Source of the DNA: Candidatus Zixiibacteriota bacterium
GTDB lineage: Bacteria > Zixibacteria > MSB-5A5 > GN15 > FEB-12
Assembly (NCBI GenBank): GCA_023132995.1
Contig: JAGLXI010000233.1
Coordinates: forward strand, 1 to 7,612
Length of the DNA: 7,612 nt
Reading direction: 5' to 3'
Below, in pieces: positions 6,930 through 7,612 of the stretch; position 1 is the stretch's first letter, and every line of letters starts with the position of its first letter. The notes under the pieces were generated by a model. The model was not told where the DNA came from and did no database searches. It saw nothing but the letters and a program-made list of their open reading frames with translations. A program made the position numbers and the translations under genes.

Positions 6930-7612
6930 CTAACTTGCCGGTACGGTGACCGTGACCACGTCTCCGTTTGAAAATGTGATGGTGAACTCGGTGCCCCTGA
7001 TATCGAATTTCGTGCTGCCGTTTCGGGGTCGTCGGAATCTCTTCAATTCCACCGTGACAGTTGCTCCGGCTGCGATAATCTGATCCGCGAAGCTGAGGGT
7101 CTCGCCGGTTCCTCTCTGGTCGTTGTCATCTTTCCACAATCTCGTACCATCCCACATGAACTCGCCATAGAAGCTTGCGGGTGAAGTCGAGTAGGTCGCC
7201 TCTATTGAGTTGATGGTGACCGATCCGCCGGACGTATTCTGAATGTCGAATCCCATGTGGTCGTGATGACCTCCGCTGTTGGTGGCGGATCCAGCCACGT
7301 ACACTACGCCGCCCCCGCCTCCGCCGCCCCCGCCGCCGGCGAAATAGGCAGAGGCGAACTTGTAGCTGACAGTGCTTTTGTGTCTCGGTAGAATCGACGC
7401 GTATCGAAGCAGCGTGTCGACATTGGGTGTATAGATAAGTTTGAGCGGATGCGTCCCCACCGGCAGCGAGTCGAGTGAGAACGACCCGGACGAATCCGGC
7501 GAGTATGCCTTGGTGATGGTGCTCCCACTGCCGTTTGGAATGGTGACTTTGATATCGACGGAATCAGTGTAGACCGTGCCCGGCACCGAGTCGTTGGCGT
7601 CTGTGATCGTTC
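6930..7612 (-). CDS. Partial third paralogue: CnaB-like domain, polyglycine linker and C-terminal beta domain
   Basis: The gene is cut by the right edge of the window and its 3' end is at 6930. The frame is open from the edge: TITDANDS precedes the GTG at 7584-7586, so that codon is internal rather than the start. The visible 226 residues align with the last two domains of the neighbouring 384-aa protein. Shared features include TVYTDSVDIKVTIPNGSGS, LPVGTHPLKLIYTPNVDTL, the Gly linker, YVAGSA and the final TITFSNG strand. The linker here is a run of ten glycines. The visible part has no cysteine; where the neighbour has Cys271 this protein reads GGHHDHMGF. By homology the missing 5' part should encode a prepilin signal and a GspG-like module, but that is inference. 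Transcribed first in the probable three-gene operon. Confidence 0.78.
   Translation of the reverse strand, partial: TITDANDSVPGTVYTDSVDIKVTIPNGSGSTITKAYSPDSSGSFSLDSLPVGTHPLKLIYTPNVDTLLRYASILPRHKSTVSYKFASAYFAGGGGGGGGGGVVYVAGSATNSGGHHDHMGFDIQNTSGGSVTINSIEATYSTSPASFYGEFMWDGTRLWKDDNDQRGTGETLSFADQIIAAGATVTVELKRFRRPRNGSTKFDIRGTEFTITFSNGDVVTVTVPAS
7308..7337. repeat. Imperfect 15-bp tandem repeat encoding the polyglycine linker
   Basis: Two copies of a 15-bp unit, GCCGCCCCCGCCTCC and GCCGCCCCCGCCGCC, lie at 7308-7322 and 7323-7337 with one mismatch. On the coding (minus) strand this is a G-rich tract giving ten consecutive glycine codons. It could slip in replication in multiples of three and may form G-rich secondary structure. 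Confidence 0.75.

Noticed and set aside
6930..7586. Treating GTG 7586 as the true start of the last gene
   Set aside because: The frame is open to the window edge, and the residues before it (TITDANDS) align with the same domain in both paralogues, so the gene continues beyond the window.

Overview
The window looks like chromosomal DNA from a Gram-negative-type bacterium of moderately high G+C. Evidence is a long-chain polyprenyl diphosphate synthase of the IspB type, an inner-membrane VWA protein with a probable periplasmic body, and pilin/pseudopilin genes carrying the G^FTLIE prepilin signal. The style (big VWA/amidotransferase-like membrane protein, GspG-like pilins with fused beta domains) recalls uncultured FCB-group or deltaproteobacterial relatives such as Zixibacteria. 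That placement is a weak inference from memory, not a result.

Layout. Positions 1-119 hold a good sigma70-type promoter for the plus-strand polyprenyl synthase gene (120-1103). A 79-bp gap with a small inverted repeat follows, then the plus-strand VWA membrane protein gene (1183-3354). Its last 9 bp overlap the 3' end of a convergent minus-strand gene (3346-3687), which encodes only a histidine-kinase dimerisation/phosphoacceptor segment with no ATPase domain. A 170-bp divergent intergenic region with a promoter, a short hairpin and repeated CGGCAA half-sites separates it from the plus-strand saccharopine/lysine-6-dehydrogenase family gene (3858-5000).

From 5033 to the right edge, three tandem minus-strand genes, in transcription order 7612>6930 (5' end cut by the window), 6921>5767 and 5752>5033, form a paralogous array. 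The two complete genes start with a type IV prepilin signal and a GspG-like pilin module. All three carry a carboxypeptidase-regulatory-like (CnaB-like) beta domain. The first two add a glycine-rich linker and an unassigned C-terminal domain. They are spaced 8 and 14 bp apart and are probably one operon.

Functionally the window is a patchwork: isoprenoid chain synthesis (probably for quinone), a membrane protein of unknown role, a small possible phosphotransfer protein, an amino-acid dehydrogenase and a pilin-like surface or secretion array. The most interesting items are the fused-domain pilin array, whose members each have a different cysteine arrangement, and the stand-alone HisKA-type protein. 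No RNA genes, CRISPR arrays, insertion sequences or phage genes were seen.
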